A stretch of DNA of 64,000 nucleotides from Stichopus chloronotus (taxonomy: Eukaryota > Echinodermata > Holothuroidea > Aspidochirotida > Stichopodidae), in assembly GCA_021234535.1 (NCBI GenBank), contig CM037840.1:516409-580408 (forward strand). The letters are read 5' to 3'. Shown piece by piece: positions 12,101 through 25,661 of the stretch. Position 1 is the stretch's first letter; each line of letters begins with the position of its first letter. A program made the translations under genes and the position numbers. Below the pieces are notes generated by a model. It saw only the letters and a list, made by a program, of their open reading frames with translations. It was not told the DNA's origin and ran no database searches.

Positions 12101-13460
12101 TCGAGAGGAGCCTAAAAAGCTGCACAAAGGAAGGCATTAAAGTAAATGCATACAATGAATATGAACAATGATAACATTAAGAAGAAATATAATAACAAAA
12201 AGAATAATAATAATAACAGTAATAATACCAATTAAAACAATGATAGGAATGACAAAAAAGCAATAACAAATATCAATTAAAGAAAATATAAAGAAGTTAA
12301 AAGTTGAAAAACAATAGAAGAAAGCAAACAGCTGAACAGCATCTAACAATGTAATACAATAAATCAGGCAACAATAAATTTGGTTATACTCATCATAAGA
12401 AAAAGATAAAAAATATAACTTATAAACAAAGAAAAACATAATAAAAGATGTAAGCAAAGGATAATAATAAGTAAAACCGACACTAGCCAATAACAACAAT
12501 AGGTAAATTGTGTTAAATAATAAGTAAAGAACAAACATCAGCAAACAGCACAACAACAAAAAAGGAAAAAAAATTACACGAAGTGAAAAAAAGAAGAGAA
12601 AAACGTCCAAAGCAAAGTATGACATAATTATATAAACCGACACCACTAAATATCAATAATTGTGATAGCAAGTCAGCGAAAGGCTAATACAAGACCAATA
12701 ACGCTAAGACATCGAGTTTCAAGAAAAACTAAAAAGTATCAGCAAAAAGTTTACGGAAATACTTTAAATCAATATAGGAAAATCAAACTAAACGATTACA
12801 AACGATTGAAAACGTGTAACTGACGAGAAACCAATATAAAAAGCCAAGTTGTAAGATACAGCCAATGCAATATTGTAGCCCGACATTAAATTCGCAGAGA
12901 TTATTAAATGGACCGTTCTACAGATTATACTTTGATCTCATTGGAAGGTTAATTAACTCGGTAAACCTTTATGAGCTATTCGTTTCCTTTTTCATATATT
13001 TCTCACACAAATCGCATTGGAGTGTAAACATATATCCCAAGATACAATAGATAGTAAACGTATAACATGATTTGTTTCCAGGGGTAATGCTTTACCGTGT
13101 TTACCTTGTAAAATGTGACCATGAGACCAACCTCTATTCGTTTTTTATACCAAAGCAAAAATAATACTAATCATATTTTTCCGATAACAAGACCGTTGGT
13201 GATGTCAAAATCTGGGGGTAAACCATAATGTCAATAACTTTTTATCTGAATATGAGTGAACTGGTAAAAGCAACGTCAGATGAAGTTGAGACAGGGTCTC
13301 TGCTCGTAGAAAGGTCTAACTAGGAGGCAGAGACAAAGAAATCCGGAAGTACTTTGCATTAAAAGTAGAAATTAATGAAGCAATTGGTGACGACTCCCGA
13401 CTGTATAATTAGGCACGTATTGTTAATGATGTTGTTTAACTTGGTAAACAACATAAGGCA
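9130..13460. other. Non-coding stretch between the small ORF and the GAT tract
   Basis: No supported gene. The 73-aa frame at 10048-10269 is present in both block copies, but three of its four base differences change residues, so there is no sign of constraint. Contents are a G tract near 10606, a short GT run near 11530-11550, a G-rich patch at 11575-11790 and an A-rich, simple-sequence-like patch at 12000-12650 that gives spurious hydrophobic frames on the minus strand. Confidence 0.5.
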
Positions 13461-13464
13461 AAAT

Positions 13465-13717
13465 TATGATGGTAATCGTGATAATAATGATAACGATGGC
13501 GATGATGACGATGATAGTGATGATAATGATGATGATAGTAAAGATGATGATGATGATGATCATTATAATCATTATCATGACGATAATGGTGATGATGATA
13601 GTGATGATGTTGATAATGATAACGATAATCATGATGATGATGATGATAATGATAATGATGATGGTGATGATGATGATCGTGATGATGATGGTGATGATGA
13701 TGATAACAGTGAAGAAA

Positions 13718-13764
<47 letters not shown>

Positions 13765-14009
13765 AATAATGATGATGATGATGATAATGATAATGATAAT
13801 GATAAAGATGATAATGGTGATCGTGATAATAATGATGAACTTGAGGATGATGACGGTAAAATGGTGATGATGATCATGATCGTAATGATGATGGTGATGA
13901 TCGTAATGGTCATAATGATAACGATGATGATGGTGAGGATGATAATGATAATGATGGTGATGATGATAGTGAAGATGATGCTGATGATGATGCTGATTAC
14001 GATAGTGAA

Positions 14010-14084
<75 letters not shown>

Positions 14085-14103
14085 CATGATCATGATGATC
14101 ATG

Positions 14104-14136
<33 letters not shown>

Positions 14137-14472
14137 ACAGAGAAGATGGTGATGATGATGATAATGATCTTGATGATGATGATGATGATGATGGTGGTGA
14201 TGATGATGACGATAGTGATCGTGATGATGACGATGTTATTGAGGATGATGATGCTAATAATTTTAGTGATGATAATGCTCGTAATGATGATAATGATGAT
14301 GGTGATGATGATAATGGTAATGATGGTGATGATGATGATGACAGAGAAGATGATGATGATGATGATGATGATGATGGTAATTATGATGATAATGGTGATG
14401 ATGATCGTGATGATGATGGTGATGATGATGATGATGATGATCGTAATGATCAAAATGATGATGAAAATGATA

Positions 14473-14520
<48 letters not shown>

Positions 14521-14540
14521 ATTATTCTCATGATTGTGAA

Positions 14541-14595
<55 letters not shown>

Positions 14596-15190
14596 GTGAT
14601 GATAATGATAATAGTGTGGATAATGATGATAGAGGTGATGATAGTCATGGTAATCATAATAATGATGATGATGATTATGATCATTATCATGACTATGATG
14701 GTGATGATGATGGTAATGATGATGATGACAATGGTAGTGATAGTGATGATGATAATCATGAAAATGATGATGATGGTGATGATGATTATGATGATAATGA
14801 TGATGACAATGATCATGATGATTATCATGATGATGATCATGATGATGATCATGATGATGATCATGATGATGATCATGATGATGATCATGATGACAGTGAT
14901 GATCATGATGACAGTGATGATCATGATGACAGTGATGATCATGATGAAAGTGATGATCATGATGATGATGGTGATGATCGTGATGATGGTGATGATCGTG
15001 ATGATGATGACAATGATGATATGATGATGATGATTATAAAGACGACTATCATGATGATGCTGATGATGAAGATGATTATGATGATGATGATGATGATGAT
15101 GATGATCGTGATGAAGATGATCGTTATGATAACTATTAGTTTGATGATGATAACGATGATAGTGATGATAATGATGATGATGATGATAAC
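13465..15190. repeat. Imperfect (GAT)n trinucleotide tract, about 1.7 kb
   Basis: This is almost entirely GAT units with single-base interruptions (AAT, GGT, CGT, CAT). Higher-order periods are visible: a GATGATCAT 12-base repeat near 14826-14890 and an 18-base repeat with GACAGT near 14892-14945. Long Asp-, Met-, Ile-, His- and Ser-rich frames on both strands follow from the repeat and are not genes. It lies just right of where the second block copy leaves the window, so its presence there cannot be checked. Confidence 0.95.
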
Positions 15191-15224
15191 CCTTCTTTTT
15201 GTATTCATGCAATCGTATGATTAA

Positions 15225-17539
15225 AGAAGAAGTTTACCAGGTATTTAGTGTTATTTCCAATTTATTTTATTAGTTCATATTAAAATTTTAAATTTAGCAA
15301 ACAAGCACCATGTCATATGTTTAGATTCCTATATTTTCTTGCCATTTCTCTAGCAGCTCTTAAGCAGAAAATAGCAGGAATAGTAACTCTAACGTCATAA
15401 TTATAATAAAACAATTAAATTAATTTGTCTGAACTTTGTTGTATATTTTCCCATCTAAGGGTACATTCTATCCTTTAATTACTACAACGCCAATTTACAA
15501 TCATGACGGCTCTAAAAGTCTGTTCCCACAAACTCGAAACGTTCGGTATACTCTACTTCGTATACACGCACCCTCCAATACATGTGCATAGCAACTCAGA
15601 CAATCCTTCTGTTCATACTTTGTATTCACATTACTTTAATACAAAAGTCCTTTTATCTAAAGGACTCATTAAATACTATTCTGATGCACCTTATCTAAAA
15701 GTGAGCACTTTACTCTCAAAATTTTCTCCTGAGTTGTAGCTAAGAGCCGAGACTGTCTAGGAGTATTGATTTTAGAGGAGAAACAAATTTGTTTGAGTGT
15801 TGCAAGTACGTTTGTGAAAAAGAATCCCATCATGTTTGTCAAATCGATGTATTTGTGCGTAGATATAATTATTTATGTTGGTGTGTTGCTAAATGCATTT
15901 CCTCCTTACCCATTTTTTCTTTCTCTGTTATTCGTGTTTCAATGATTTGGTTACCGCCGAAGAATTCTAAGCAATGTCTATCCTCCGTTAGGATTAAAGT
16001 GTAACATTCTAGCAAAGTTATTTAAGAAATTGAAGTTACTCCATTGGTTGCATTTTTCTTATTGTGTAAAGTCTAATGTCTCCTCTAACCATTTCTTTTC
16101 AACTTTGCCAGTCCTAAACCTACTATTGAAATGCTTGCTTGGTTCACAAGGTATACACAGGGATATCGCAGTACATGGACTTTATCACTTCTACCATAAC
16201 CAGCAACTTATTATAATGAATTTCCAAAAGGAACATTGACGCAACAGACAAATGAACAGAATAATCAATATATGAATAGTTGAAAGGGCACTCTGAAGTA
16301 GAAGCTGGTAACAAACATCTTGCCAGTGAGTCAAAAGGATAAGTATTTTAATCCTATTTTCTTTTATTTACTAACAAACAGAGTATTTGTAAAGGGATAA
16401 TATACTGAACAGAATTACAATGCCCAGTCACTCTCGTTTTAATGGAGACATTTCAATATTCAATATCTGGGTCTGCCATTTCACAGAAATTCCTGCAATG
16501 TCCCTGTCAGTTTGGAAGCCTCAATGAATCTCCAACTTGATAAATCGAAACCATTTACTGACTAGGTGACAGACTGATAAATGGTCTGATTCTGGCACTT
16601 GTTTGCCACTTTATCGCAAAATGGTTTTACAGTCGTAATCATTTGGCTTTAAATCAGTGCAACATTTAATTCATCTTTTTGTTTCATAATTTTCCATGTT
16701 TTCACAGAATATGATCGTGGTCTTGATATAAATTTCAAGTTTGAATCTCCCACACATTCTAAGAGTATGTGCAATTTAATGAGATAATATCAATAGAAAA
16801 ACTAAAACAATTTTAGGTAGAAAGTAAACTTCAAAGTCGCACATGGTTGTGCTTTGTTTTACCTGTTGAGATGTACATTAATTAGCTCGTATCAACCCCC
16901 ACAAGAGAAGAAAACAGTTAAAGGTGGACTCAGCCGGTGAATGGGGGCTTCTTATGGGGGGCTTCTTTAGTCGTGCTTTCAGGAACAATAGTCATATCTT
17001 GTGCTTGAGACTCTGTTAGACCTTAAGTTACACTTAATCAGTAATGCAATGAAATATTGTGCTCCCCCTCCCTTTAGCGGCTGAGACCACTTTTAAGCTC
17101 AGTTCTTATTTTAGTTTTGCCAAATTAATTCAAAATGTTTATACTTTTGAAATATTTGAAGTCTTACTATCCATAGTTTCTTTTTCTCCTTACTATAAGA
17201 ATAGTGGAATTGTTTTCAAGATCACATTGCCATTGAGACAGTACATTATGTAGGCTGTTATGCAACAGTTTATCATTCTTGTTGTTAAGAAATTGTTAAA
17301 GTTAAACGTTTTCTATTATTTTAGATTGGAAGTGTGTTCAGCTTTACTGTCTCTGTTACATGTGCAGAATGTTTTGAGAGGTTCTCAACCCTTTTCGCGA
17401 AATTCATTCCCCCCCCCCCCCTCACCCCATTCTACTTGACAGGTCATGTCACTGAAAGATCTTTTTGTGTTGACTGATATACTTAAATTATCCAATGGTA
17501 CTTAGATTGTACCTGTCGAATATATTGTAGGAAATACTC
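15225..17539. other. Unannotated stretch, nothing recognised
   Basis: AT-rich DNA with short frames only (for example 15503-15739) and a C tract near 17410. I see no domain, RNA gene or repeat boundary that I can support. Confidence 0.5.
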
Positions 17540-18070
17540 TCTGAGATTGCAATTCAAAGGAATGATTTTGTGATAATATAAACGGAAAATAAACCCATCG
17601 TTCAGAATCCTTCGCCTGATAATCAAAAACAATAATAATAATAATTAAATAATAATAATAATTAAATAATAATAATAATAATGGTGATGACTGGGACGGA
17701 CAATGATGAAACGATAGAAGTTAGCCTCCTTAGAGTTACCTACCTTCATGATACATTCACAGGAGAGACGATTTCACCACGTGTCAGAGGAAGAACATTC
17801 CTTTTTTTTTCACTTATTTAATGTGTGTAACTTCGATGTAAACTTTATCTCATCCCGTATATCATTTTTCTTGCCAATTTATTAGTGAACGTCTCATTCC
17901 CTGCGGAATTTAAAAAATAAAACTTTATTTGTATACCTAAGTTGGAAAGAGGCATGCGCAACGTGTGATTTTCATATCATGTAGCAGCAACCGTTGTAAA
18001 TCCTCTTGACAAAAGAGATCATTGCCTGTTGCTGTTCATTTCTTATCTCAAGTTTTAAATAGCAGAATTA
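17540..18070 (+). repeat. Old, diverged copy of part of the flanking block
   Basis: This segment follows the order of 10490-11480 of copy 1. Shared landmarks are GAATGAATTTGTGA-like, CCTCGTCTGA-like, TTCATGATACATTCA, ATGCGCA..GTG and a final CTCTTGAC..A motif. It is too diverged and indel-rich to belong to the recent duplication and lacks some internal parts. It contains the (TAA)n run at 17631-17682. Confidence 0.65.
17631..17682. repeat. (TAA)n microsatellite
   Basis: Interrupted AAT/TAA repeats with two ATTAAAT interruptions. It sits where the block copies have a short AATAATAATG, so it is a local expansion. Confidence 0.85.
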
Positions 18071-18230
18071 AGGCGTTATATACTTCCTTAGACAACCAAA
18101 ATGAAGGAACTGAGTATTCGGCTTGTATCATGTGAGGGGTGTGTGGGTGAGTGGAGAACTGATGGAGTTATGAATTGAGCCTTTTTACAGCAGTAGTTTA
18201 ATCTCATTTAATTCCTCAAGGTCTTGTCTA

Positions 18231-18830
18231 GGGCCACAGCCGAATGGCTAAGGCGCACGTTCGACGATCACATGATCCCTGGTTCGAGCCCGACACAGAA
18301 TCAGAGAGGCAAACGTTTACTTTTGATTTGGAAGGAAATGCTCTATGTTATCGTTAAGTATGAATTCAAACTTCAAATTCACTTGCTGACGTGCTGGCCA
18401 TGCGCTATAAGGGGCGGACGAAAGACTCCTGCTCTGCTGGTCATAGAAACCGTGCTAGGGTTCAAGGCACATCCGGGCTACAATGGTCCGGTGGTGGTAT
18501 GGTACTTTTTGTGGCCTAGGATCCCGTGCCATGTCTCCCTTGACGTCGTAAAAGAACCCGGAAGGATGCGAGGAGGGTCGGTCAAAGGTCGACCAGAAGC
18601 GTACTAGGTGGCGTGAGGTGAATCCATGCAACTCGGCCAGAGGGTTGAAAGGCTCTTTGCGACCGGCATGTGTGCTGCCCATAGTCCACTGAACACGTGG
18701 CCCAATGAGGCGTGTTCTTCTATGTATGAACCTACGGAAGCCTGTAAGGACCATTATGGTTTTTAGTTTTCTTTGCTGTTGTATATTCGACTGGCGCCAT
18801 CAACCTATTAAATTGGGGCTGGTTACATCA
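18231..18830 (+). mobile_element. tRNA-derived SINE-like element
   Basis: The head at 18231-18300 has a tRNA-like A box (AGCCGAATGGCTAAGGC, near 18238) and a near-perfect B box (GGTTCGAGCCC, 18281-18291), which together form an internal RNA polymerase III promoter. The termini do not pair as an acceptor stem, so it is not a working tRNA. The body is more GC-rich than its surroundings and contains a GTAAAAGAACCC motif near 18548-18559, like the central domains of several invertebrate SINEs. The 3' end is approximate and I see no clear target duplication. The 127-aa frame over it is a by-product. Confidence 0.6.
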
Positions 18831-18839
18831 TGTTATAGA

Positions 18840-21300
18840 ATTTGTTAGAATGAAATTTCAGTACCACGCTTATGTAACACTGCCATGTTGTGGTAAAACT
18901 GAATATTGAGCAAACCATGTCTTACTGACCTTTTCTTCGCTTAGGATAAAAATCTGCTACGTAAATCTGTAGTTTGGCATTGGAATAAAGTTGCTAAAAT
19001 ATATATTAACATTTACATTCTCAGAGGGCATCAGATTTTTTTTTCATAATAGCAGTTTTTTGAGAAAAAAAAATAGATGTACATGCAGTTGCATTGTGTG
19101 TATTCAATATTAAATAGCGTGTCTCATTCAGTGGTAAATATGTGACATTATATCAACACTTGTATTCATAACAGTAAAACATAACTCTAAATTAAAAAAA
19201 AAAAATCCTTATTCCATTCACCTGTGTATTGCCACAAGTTATCTATAAACTGATAACGCGTTTCATATACGCCCACCCATTTCATGTAATAGTATTGGTT
19301 TCAACCACAGGGCAGGATTCGTCTCTTTGCTCACAGCACATTTCATCAGTATCATTAGGCACTAGAAGTAGCAACAGCATTGGCTCTATGTTAGGTTTAG
19401 CTAATCTTTTATCGGATCAACCTGAATAGGATTATCTAAATAAAGAGAGGAAAGAAACAACCGATTGCTTTCTGAGTTTGGATATTCTAGTGACCTTCAT
19501 TGAATATTACGTAATAGATATGTGATAGAAGTTGCTTCAGCTCCCAAAACAGTACAAGCAGAAGTAAGAGGAATTAAGTGCAACTCTGTCATTCGTCGTA
19601 AGAGGTCCCATAACGTTCCATTGTTCGGTTGTCTTTCTGCTTTCATTCACTAAATACCTGAAGTATTATGAACAATCAACGTTGATGTCTTTGACATCTT
19701 CACTACAGTCGTAACTAGTAAATAGTTCTGTGGACAAGTTCTTTCTGTACATGATGTGTATGATTATGTCAGTGTGTCGGTACGTGTTATATTACAGTCA
19801 CATATTGGAAACAGCTTTCTTGTAGGCTACTGATGGAACGCATTGGCTCAAACTGGGGAAGAAACATTCGCTTTTCTCCATAGTTTTCTTTTCTTTCGGC
19901 TGGTACGGTGGTAGTTGGGTCTTGTAAAGAGAAACTCAGATCCTAGAACAGGAACCGATTTACCTTTGGGAAGACACTGCGCACTAATGCGGGGAGGAGG
20001 CTCACTGTAATTTTCCGTAAGACTGTACACATCACGAAGAAACTCGGATAAACTCAATAGATTTCCTTTTCCCACAAAAGGATGTGACAACATTACCCGC
20101 GATGCAATAATTTTGTGCAGTCCAATTTCCTGACCACATTCCTTAATAGACCATGCCAAAATACAGACCAGCTAAAATTCTACATCATTCACTGCACTGC
20201 TTCAAAGTAATTAAATCATAGCCTGAGAGAATATCAAAGTTAGATAAACTGACTTTGAACGACAATTTCAGGGAAGGCAGCAATAGGCAATCAAAATAAA
20301 CAAGGAAAACATGGATTTTGAAAATAGACCTATTCTTAATTAGTGTTTGTCAAAGTGACGAAAAAACTGACCAGATGTTGATGTTTCACTCTGAAAAGGA
20401 AGAGAAGATGTATTCTCTGTAGTTTTTTTCAGTTTCTTCATTTGTCGGATATGAAATAACTTCTCTTCTTGGTGAGTAATTCTAGAATTCAATCACAGAT
20501 CATTTCATGAATCATTACCATAGCCCAATGTGTCACTGAATTATGTATGACAATGGTGAATGTAAATTTCCTGTTGGACAGATAACTATGCTTATGCTTG
20601 TTAGTGTTGTTCAATACTACAAATATACTTCTCAATTTTCACAATACAATAGTTAAATCCCACTTTAATGCAATGATTGTCTTGGGTGTACCCACTTCAC
20701 TCCATGAACAGTTACTCACATAGAATGTTACGTCACAATTTATATTTCCTCATTTCTTTCACATTTACAATGCACATGATACCTTCACTTGCTTTTAGAG
20801 AAAGGACAACAGGTGTTGATGCTCAAACCAGCTATTATTTTCCTAAAATTCTAGGCTAATGGCTTGTAAAACAATTGCATAGATTTTAGACTTGCAAGAA
20901 TTATTCAACCTATCTAAACTTATTAGGTCAATACTTTCCTTAACATAAACTTTTACCTATTTAACTACTAGGCACACACTGTGAGGAGAAGAACCATGTG
21001 CAGTTGTCAGAAAATGCATGCTATGTACCGAATGAATTGTAAAATATCCAAAACAAATACAAAAAGTTATTGCATTCATTTTTCAGAAAGTGTTTTGACT
21101 TGTAAGTCTAGCGGTGTCCAACTGTATGATGAAACCAACAGGTTTATTGTAACTTACTGTGTCATATAAGTGACGTCGGATTATGTAAATTTGTTTTTAT
21201 GCATACCATAATTACTATTGGAAAAGTAGTTCTTATTTGTTCTCTTCTTATTGGCCATCGTCAACTTCATGAATATGAATCAGTGATTGAATGACTCTCC
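18840..21300. other. Unannotated stretch, nothing recognised
   Basis: AT-rich DNA with no supported gene. A minus-strand frame of 103 codons (19848-20159) is open but has no recognisable domain and no second copy to test it against. Confidence 0.45.
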
Positions 21301-21310
21301 CTAGTCATCA

Positions 21311-21476
21311 CAGAATTTCCATAATGTGCTAAAGTCATGTCTAGAGAAGATATTTTCTTGCATGATAGTAAACAAAATGTGATAAAAATGTGATATCCAG
21401 ATATACCATAATGGTTACGATGCGTCATCTCGAGAAGGCATAAACATGTATGATATCATGTGAGGATTGGTTGATG
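21311..21476 (+). repeat. Long inverted repeat, left arm
   Basis: Reverse complement of 22564-22717. The best core, 21431-21475, matches 22565-22609 at 43 of 45 bases. A second core around GTGCTAAAGTCATGTCT also pairs. About 1.09 kb separates the arms. Confidence 0.8.
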
Positions 21477-22563
21477 ACCGCAGGTAATTCTCAATCCAAG
21501 CTGCAAGACAATGATGAAAATCAAGACTTAAATTGTGATTCATTTTCAGTTAAAATGTGCATAGATGTTGGTATACTTCTCCATATATGGTTAATATATT
21601 TTTCATACATGTAGAATGGGTGTTTTGTTGTTTTCTAGGTTATGTGGTCTTGTCAAAGTAAGTTCCTGTATTTTTATACTGTCATGTTATTTTCATATAC
21701 GCCATCATATGATATGTGATATTTATTACTTTATATTTTTTTGCTTCACTTAGACTATCCGCTAATACACTAACCGGGATTGGTGGCAGGAGATATTATC
21801 CTCAAATGCTCCCCCCCCCCCCCCGTCAAAACCTTGCCCCCACGTCTCCAAAAGGATGTAGGTACTATCATCTCCATGATAGTATTATTACGTTTAACTG
21901 ATAGGTTGCCCTATTATGTACAATCAAGTAGATTTTGGAAAATAAAAAATAAAAAAAAGAAAACTCTGCAGCCAAGCCTCTGCTGTTACATGTTGCAGTA
22001 CATGGCCTTTGTAGTTACAATGTGTTACATTAACAAGTGACATCCGATGACATCCCTACGAGTAAATTGTGAAGTCCATCAGGATGACGAGTTAGCCTGT
22101 TAATATAGTCACTTTCATTAAATGTCAGCAAATATGACTTCTTCGCCATTATATACCCTATATATTGTTGTCTAAACGGTATTTTAGACGGTACTTTTCC
22201 TTCACAAAGTTGTTTCTTGTATGCTCGTACACCTGACATTGTATCAGTGGTACCATAACAAGTTTTATTAATTAAGGATTAAGCTTTATTGCAGATTTTA
22301 TAGACACTTGACCTTGTTACATGTGACGTCATATCCTACCAAGACTAAGCTATAAAGTATGTTATTCTCACATTTTGGTAAAGGTATTAACAATATGATT
22401 TAATAAAACTAGAAAAAAATGATGACTTTTTTCAAACATTACCTAAGTACTGAATATCGCTTAAATTGAGATAAGAAATGGATGTGAAAGTCGACGTTGT
22501 CTCTTATTTCAGATCAACAACATTTAAAATTTCTTAGATGGCAGGATTCGATGAAGTTTCCTG

Positions 22564-22717
22564 GATCAACCAATCTTCACTTGATATCATACATGTTTAT
22601 GCCTTCTCGAAAGGACACACCTTAATCATCTTGATACGACTGGATAACACGTAATGTTGTATCATGCAGAAAAGGTCTTCTCGAGACATGATTTTAGCAC
22701 ATTACAAAAATTCTATG
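22564..22717 (-). repeat. Long inverted repeat, right arm
   Basis: Partner of 21311-21476. The arms could be long terminal inverted repeats of a non-autonomous DNA element or a hairpin-forming duplication. I could not find matching target-site duplications outside them, and the spacer encodes no recognisable transposase. Confidence 0.8.
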
Positions 22718-25661
22718 AGGAATAGGTATCCCGGCATACTTACTTAGTATAAAAGAAATAACCATATACATCAAGTCGCCCGTGGTATCATTTTAAAAGG
22801 ACTGCTCTCGACGTTTCTATAACTTTGGGAGAAGTCTGTTTAAATGTTGCTTACTCCGAGGAGATCCTTAAGTAACAAGATGTAAAACAGGACTCGGTAC
22901 AGCCTTTACAATGTAAACGACGTAGGGATATTCTGACATTTTAATTTGTTGAGCTCATCAACTAAATGTTCTGCTTTTCGTTGGCAGTTTCTTCACACAC
23001 GACGGACGAGTCTCTCTCAAAGTCCGAAATACATCATCGAAGTTCGAACAAGTTCAAGAATCCAGTCAAGTTTGGACTAATTATGGCACTTTGGTTATCT
23101 ACCTCGTCCTTTGGTTTAGAGAAAGGGACAAATCTTACCAAATTCTTGAATATCACTTAAATATAGATCCTAAATCGACGAGAAATGCAAGACTCTATTA
23201 TAATTTAACAAAGAAAGTTTAATAATGACATATATTGACATTCTGATAAAAAAAGGGGAGAGAACGGATAGGAAATAACAACATCGTTATTCCAAAGATC
23301 AACATACATTTTTCAAGATTCCTCTGATTTCATTCAAAGATATTATTTCTACAACATGAAAATATGTTTATTTTACAAAGATTGCTCTTTGGCAATACAC
23401 ATTCATAATTTTTTTTCAAGGGTCAACAATGTAAGCGTTATTATAAAATTAACTAGTAATGGTGCCATTAACTAACGTGTAAGCATTTTGGAGGTTTGTT
23501 TCAATCACTGGGGGGGGGGGGGGGGTTAATCTCTAATATAGAAGTACGAGTTCAAAATTCGAATTTGACCAAAATATGAGATTTTGATAAGAGTACAACC
23601 ATAATGGAATATTAACTGAGGTAAATTCGGGAATTACTTTTTCAGGACCAAAGTCTTAACGTCATTATTAAGGAAACAAAATACATATTTCAAGGCACAT
23701 CTGACTTTGAGAAAGATAATTATTTGTAACTTTTTCTACAAGGCAGAAATAGGAGATTCTTCTGTCACGTTAAAAGTAATGCATGGTACCATCTTTTACG
23801 TGCAAACTATGTTGGGGTTATTGTAATATTTTAAAAATGTTCATGATGTAATCTTCTACGTATGAGTCATTTTATCGGTCTTCATATTATATCTCTTCAA
23901 ATTGTTACATTGTGGTCTAAATCTTATATTTGGCAAAATTACACTCTTCAGTTTCTTCATTAATGAAAACAATGATTGACTTTTTCCTTTGCAGGTAACA
24001 ATCCGTCAAATGGAACGAACATTCATCCGTAGTCTCATAAGTTAAAACACCATGGACCGAAAATGTTTATTATTTTATATCGATTTTTCAATCGTTTTCC
24101 CAAATGTGTCTATTTCATAAATATATATGCTCATTTGGAATCGACCGTTCCTAGGACGAAGGCGTCCCTCGTTTGATGTAAACACTGTATATAATATCAT
24201 AATTTTTATAGACTCCCCGAAATAAAGTACTTAAAAATGTAGTTGACCCCCAAAATTGTCGTTTCTCAATATTCCAGGATAACATGAAGCAGTCATAAAA
24301 ATTATCAAATTGTTACATTTTGGTCTTTATTTAATATTTGTCAAAATTACACTCTTTCATTTCTTCATAAACGAAAACAATCATTGACTTTTCGCTTGCT
24401 TGTAACAATCTGTCACTTGGAACAAACAATCATCCGTAGTTTCATTACCTAACACACCATGAACCACACATGTCTAAAATTCCATATAGATAATATTAAA
24501 ATTTACCTGTTTAATGTGATTCCTAAACTAATGAAAACAGTTTAAAAAAAAAAAAAAAAAAGGTCTTCCTCCTAGATCTTGTTAAGTTCATGATATCGAG
24601 TAATTTCAAGGTGAATTCGACTTTTGGATAAGTATTACATTTAAATGCTATTTATGACGTCATTTATCATTAATGAAGCCTCCGTAACCGTAATACAGTG
24701 ATATCAAATAGGATTCGTCATATCTCAATGTTGACAGACAAATCTTGAAAATGGAGCTACATAAAAAAATGTAAAAGATTTTGCCAAAATATGACAATTT
24801 GATAAAGTCATAGTCTTACGATGTTGTAAATTGGAGCAAAATCTCTGCAATCGTTACCACCAATGTGTCTGTTTCATAAATACACATGCTTATTTAAGAA
24901 TCGAGCGTTCCTACCGCTAAAACGTTCCTCTTTTGACATAAGCACTGTGAATAATGTCATAATTTTTATATTCTCCCCAGAAATAGTTGACCCCCCCAAA
25001 AAAATTGTTGTTTCTCAAGATTCCTCTATAAAACGAAGGAGTCATAAATTTTCATCAAATTGTTAGATTGTGTTTTTCATCTAATATTTGTCAAAATTAC
25101 ACTCTACATTCTTCATAAACGAAAACAAGGGTTGACTTTTCCTTTCCTTGTAAAAATTCGTCATATGGAACAAACAGTCCTCCGTAGTCTCATTAGTTAA
25201 CACACCATAAACCGAAAACGTCTATAATTTTATCCCGATAATATCAAAATTAACCTGTTTAATGTTATTCCTAAACTAAGGAAAGCACTTTAAAAAAAAA
25301 ATCACTCTTCCTTCTAGATGTTGTTAAGTTTATGATATCCAGTAGTTTTAAGGTGAATCCGACCTCTGGATAAGTATGATATTTGAAAGCTATTAATGAC
25401 GTCATTTATCATTGATAAAGCCTCCAATACAGTAATATATTTCAATAGTATCGATATAAAATGATAGACGTTTTAGGTTTATTCTGTGTTAGCTAATGAG
25501 ACTACGAATGATTGTTCGTTCCACTTGTCGGATTGTTACGAGCAAAGGTAAAGTCAATGATTGTTTTTGTTAGTGAAGAAATTAAAGAGTGTATATTTCT
25601 TCAATATACATTCTAAATCAATAAAAGACTCCTCCTAAACCCAAAATCGTCCTCCTTTTAA

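Larger units (their letters stand above)
1..12770 (+). repeat. Large duplicated block, copy 1
   Basis: This stretch aligns in the same orientation and order with 50579-64000. The match is visible base by base at the left edge (the TTGGAATTGTTTGTAC motif), through the TRIM gene, the G tract near 5590, the CA repeat near 7830 and the A-rich segment at 12.1-12.7 kb, up to the end of the window (base 64000 pairs with about 12770). Differences are scattered substitutions plus indels. The true ends lie outside the window on the left of this copy and the right of the other. It may be a genuine segmental duplication or two alleles assembled in series. Confidence 0.93.

Noticed and set aside
11494..12646. 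Hydrophobic minus-strand frames (160, 79 and 169 codons)
   Set aside because: They come from a G-rich and an A-rich low-complexity patch, and indels shift them in the second copy.
13375..15212. Very long frames on both strands (549 and 527 codons)
   Set aside because: They consist almost wholly of Asp, Met, Ile, His or Ser and follow from the GAT repeat in every frame.
18231..18300. Functional tRNA gene
   Set aside because: A and B boxes are good, but the ends do not form an acceptor stem and a long SINE-like body follows.
19848..20159. 103-aa minus-strand frame as a real gene
   Set aside because: No recognisable domain, no second copy to test constraint and no convincing context; left as unsupported.
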